A stretch of DNA of 53,538 bases from an uncultured Erythrobacter sp. (GTDB lineage: Bacteria > Pseudomonadota > Alphaproteobacteria > Sphingomonadales > Sphingomonadaceae). Below are positions 50,873 to 53,538 of the stretch, one piece after another. The stretch is from NCBI GenBank assembly GCA_937899785.1, contig CALCCG010000106.1, positions 1-53,538 on the forward strand. The letters are read 5' to 3'. How positions within the stretch are numbered: the first letter of the stretch is position 1; each line of letters starts with the position of its first letter. Under the pieces are notes generated by a model. The model worked only from the letters and a program-made list of their open reading frames with translations, was not told the origin of the DNA and did not search any database. The translations under genes were made by a program, and so were the position numbers.

Positions 50873-53538
50873 ATGCTCTCCGTTGCCAATGTCCGCTCGT
50901 CCTCCGCAGCGGCCAACTACTTCGCATCCGACAATTATTACGCCAAAGCTGATGCTGATCGCTCGGGTGAATGGCTCGGTGAAGGCGCAACGCGGCTTGG
51001 TCTAGAGGGGAAGGTAGACGCCAAAGCCTTCGACGCTTTGTTGCGCGGTGAACTTCCCGATGGAACGCAAGTTGGCAACCTTGGGCAGGCCCATAGGCCG
51101 GGCACCGACCTTACATTTTCTGTTCCCAAGAGCTGGTCGCTTCTTGCGCTTGTGGGCAAAGATGAGCGCATCCTCAGCGCTTATCGTGAGGCGGTTGTCG
51201 AAGCGCTTCAATGGGCGGAAAAGAACGCTTCCGAAACCCGCATCATGGCGCAGGGCAAGGTTCAGACCCAAAAGACAGGCAATCTGGCGATTGGGATTTT
51301 CCAGCACGACACCAATCGCAATCAGGAACCCAATCTCCATTTCCACGCCGTGATCGCCAATGTGACACAAGGAAAGGATGGTAAGTGGCGGACGCTCAAG
51401 AATGATCGTCTATGGCAGCTCAACACCACGCTCAACTCCATCGCGATGGCGCGCTTCCGAATGGAAGTCGAGAAGCTTGGCTATGAAACCGGACCAACTC
51501 TCAAGCATGGCAATTTCGAAGCGCGCGGGATTTCGCGCGAGGATGTCATGGCCTTCTCTTCGCGGCGCCAAGAAGTGCTTGCAGCGAGGCAAGGTCCAGG
51601 CCTTGAAGCTGGGAGGATCGCTGCACTTGATACCCGCTCTGCCAAAGCGCCGATCGAGGATCGCGATACGCTTGGAGGCATGTGGCAAGAAACCTCGCAG
51701 TCCATTGGTCTCGATCTAAATCCCATGGTCGAGCGTGCGCGTGTGCGCTCAACCATGCCTGAAAAGCCTCATTCGGGTTTTGCGACACTGGTGGAACGGG
51801 GACGAGCTCTGCTTGGCAAGTTTGCGAGCCATGTTCGAGGGGTCCCTGAAGATCCATTGGTGCCAGCCTCGGTGCTTAAACAGGACAAGCGAACGATCGC
51901 AGCCGCGCAGGCGGTTGCCTCAGCCGTGCGGCATTTATCGCAGCGCGAGGCCGCATTTGAGCGCGAAGCGCTTTACAAGGCAGCTTTGGATTTTGGGTTA
52001 CCAACGACCATCGGTGAGATCGAAACGAGAACCCGCGCCTTGGTCAATTCTGGTCATCTTGTAGCGGGACGCGGCGAGCATATGGGCTGGCTCGCATCGC
52101 GAGAAGCGATTGAAACCGAGGAGCGCATCATCGCCGCAGTTCAGGCGGGAAAAGGAGAATCTGCGTCTGATCTCAACGCTGAAGAGGCAAAAACCCGCGT
52201 GCAGGCCTCAGCCGAGATTGGGCACGGCTTTAGACTGAATGACGGCCAACTCTTGGCTGCGCGCCTTATCTTGACTTCATCGGATCGAACCGTTGCGGTG
52301 CAGGGCGTTGCAGGCGCTGGGAAAAGCAGCGTGCTTGGACCGGTCGCCAAAGTGTTGGGCGAAGAGGGACGGCCTGTCATCGGCCTCGCAATCCAGAACA
52401 CGCTCGTCCAAATGCTGGAGCGCGATACGGGGATTGAATCGCACACGCTTGCCCGCTTTCTGGGTGGCTGGAAGCCATTGCTGGATGATCCCTCCAATCG
52501 CACGCTCAAAGCCCAAGCCAAGCAAGCGCTCGGAGGCGGCGTTCTCGTTCTGGACGAAGCTTCGATGGTCGCCAACAGCGACAAGGAGAAGCTGGTGGCG
52601 CTCGCAAATCTAGCGGGTCTCCATCGCTTGGTGCTTATGGGCGACCGCAAACAGCTTGGCGCTGTCGATGCCGGCAAACCCTTCGCGCTCTTGCAAAAGG
52701 CCGGGATTGCGCAGGCCCAAATGAATACCAATCTGCGCGCGCGTAATCCTGTTGTTCGCGAAGCTCAGGCCGCTGCGCAGAAAGGTGATGTTCGAACTGC
52801 GCTTGCCAAACTTGAGCCCCATACGATCGAAGCCAAAGGCGATGGCGCGATTGTGGCTGCCGAGCAGTGGCTTTCTCTGATGCCAGAGGACCGAGAGCGT
52901 ACATCAATCTATGCCTCGGGGCGAAGGATTCGCTCAGCTGTCAATGACGCGGTGCAAACGGGCCTTCTTGCCAGCGGGCAGATCGGGCCGGAGAAAGCTG
53001 AGCTGGCTGTGCTGGAGCGCGTGAACACCACTTATGAAGAGCTGCGCCATGTTGCAGCCTATCAGACCGGCCGCATTCTTGAGGTTTCAAAAAGACAAAA
53101 GACGCTTGGCCTTATGCCGGGACAATACCGTATCTTGGGCAGCGATCCGAAACGCAAGAGGGTCACTTTGGAGAACGCTCGCAGAAAAAAGTTCAGCTTC
53201 GATCCTTCGCGGATTAGGGCCGACAAGGCCAATGACAGTCTGGCTCTTTTCAAAGACCGACAGCTTGAAATCCATCGTGGCGACAAAATTCGCTGGACGC
53301 GAAATGATCACAAGCGAAGGCTGTTCAACGCTGACCAGGCAAAGGTCATTGCCATCGATAAGGGCAGGGTCACAGTTGAGACCTCAAAGGGTGAGGAAGT
53401 GACGCTTGGTAAAGACGATCCTATGCTGAAACGCATTGATCTCGCCTACGCGCTGAACGCTCACATGGCTCAGGGCCTCACCTCGGATCGCGGGATTGCT
53501 GTCATGGACAGTAGAGAGCGCAATCTCTCGAACCAGAA
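50873..53538 (+). CDS. traI: MOBF-family relaxase/helicase TraI, 3' part cut off by the window
   Basis: The frame from ATG 50873 (GAGG at 50862-50865) is open to the window end: 888 codons seen, no stop. The relaxase domain begins MLSVANVRSSSAAANYFAS with DNYYAKAD after it, holding the candidate nicking tyrosines (Y16, Y22, Y23). The metal histidine cluster is FQHDTNRNQEPNLHFHAV (about residues 142-159). A RecD-like helicase follows: Walker A GVAGAGKSSVL (about 478), VLVLDEASMV (about 559), VLMGDRKQLGAVD (about 586) and, near the end, HMAQGLTSDRG. MOBF enzymes nick oriT and unwind the transferred strand. All visible key residues are present. Confidence 0.93.
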   Translation, partial: MLSVANVRSSSAAANYFASDNYYAKADADRSGEWLGEGATRLGLEGKVDAKAFDALLRGELPDGTQVGNLGQAHRPGTDLTFSVPKSWSLLALVGKDERILSAYREAVVEALQWAEKNASETRIMAQGKVQTQKTGNLAIGIFQHDTNRNQEPNLHFHAVIANVTQGKDGKWRTLKNDRLWQLNTTLNSIAMARFRMEVEKLGYETGPTLKHGNFEARGISREDVMAFSSRRQEVLAARQGPGLEAGRIAALDTRSAKAPIEDRDTLGGMWQETSQSIGLDLNPMVERARVRSTMPEKPHSGFATLVERGRALLGKFASHVRGVPEDPLVPASVLKQDKRTIAAAQAVASAVRHLSQREAAFEREALYKAALDFGLPTTIGEIETRTRALVNSGHLVAGRGEHMGWLASREAIETEERIIAAVQAGKGESASDLNAEEAKTRVQASAEIGHGFRLNDGQLLAARLILTSSDRTVAVQGVAGAGKSSVLGPVAKVLGEEGRPVIGLAIQNTLVQMLERDTGIESHTLARFLGGWKPLLDDPSNRTLKAQAKQALGGGVLVLDEASMVANSDKEKLVALANLAGLHRLVLMGDRKQLGAVDAGKPFALLQKAGIAQAQMNTNLRARNPVVREAQAAAQKGDVRTALAKLEPHTIEAKGDGAIVAAEQWLSLMPEDRERTSIYASGRRIRSAVNDAVQTGLLASGQIGPEKAELAVLERVNTTYEELRHVAAYQTGRILEVSKRQKTLGLMPGQYRILGSDPKRKRVTLENARRKKFSFDPSRIRADKANDSLALFKDRQLEIHRGDKIRWTRNDHKRRLFNADQAKVIAIDKGRVTVETSKGEEVTLGKDDPMLKRIDLAYALNAHMAQGLTSDRGIAVMDSRERNLSNQ

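Overview
The window looks like chromosomal DNA of a marine-type alphaproteobacterium, most likely order Sphingomonadales near the Erythrobacteraceae. This is an inference from gene content: a complex I NDUFA9-like protein, rhamnose and sulfated exopolysaccharide genes, a homologue of a gene transfer agent (GTA) head-spike protein, and a sphingomonad-style integrative element. No ribosomal RNA is present to settle taxonomy.

Region 1 (about 1-30.4 kb) is a large exopolysaccharide (EPS) locus. It holds an outer-membrane export lipoprotein and a tyrosine-kinase co-polymerase (257-3209), glycosyltransferases (3206-5390), three sulfotransferases, two Wzy/O-antigen-ligase-like proteins (6535-7965 and 28270-29700), a flippase, a complete dTDP-rhamnose set (rfbA, rfbC, rfbD, rfbB, with a sulfotransferase inside the operon) and an MsbA-type ABC exporter. 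Inside it lie two unusual blocks. One is a coupled pair resembling GTA head-spike base (GhsA) and fibre (GhsB) genes. The other is an acyl-modification block: acyl carrier protein, FkbH-like glyceryl-loading enzyme, methyltransferase, MBOAT acyltransferase, SGNH protein, acyltransferase-3 and a VOC protein. Together they suggest a sulfated, rhamnose-containing polymer decorated with an ACP-borne group.

Region 2 (30.5-33.2 kb) is ordinary chromosome: a DUF2306 membrane protein, a dienelactone-hydrolase-like secreted protein and an NDUFA9-like protein.

Region 3 (33.24 kb to the right end) is an integrative conjugative element (ICE) inserted at a tRNA-Leu(CAG) gene. In order it carries a P4-type integrase, a VirB1-like transglycosylase, a toprim primase-like protein, a long ParB-like protein, and a minus-strand cargo block (AraC regulator, DUF3703-paraoxonase fusion, metallo-beta-lactamase-fold enzyme, YeiH transporter). 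Then come ArdC antirestriction protein, a DUF2493 protein, SSB and several small genes, a repeat-rich segment that is a candidate oriT (about 47960-48175), a small relaxosome-like protein, the TraD coupling protein and the TraI MOBF relaxase, which is cut by the window end. The genes left of the candidate oriT read toward it and have long structured leaders. The transfer genes read away from it. This is the layout expected for a leading region expressed early from incoming single-stranded DNA. The type IV secretion genes and the right attachment site lie outside the window.
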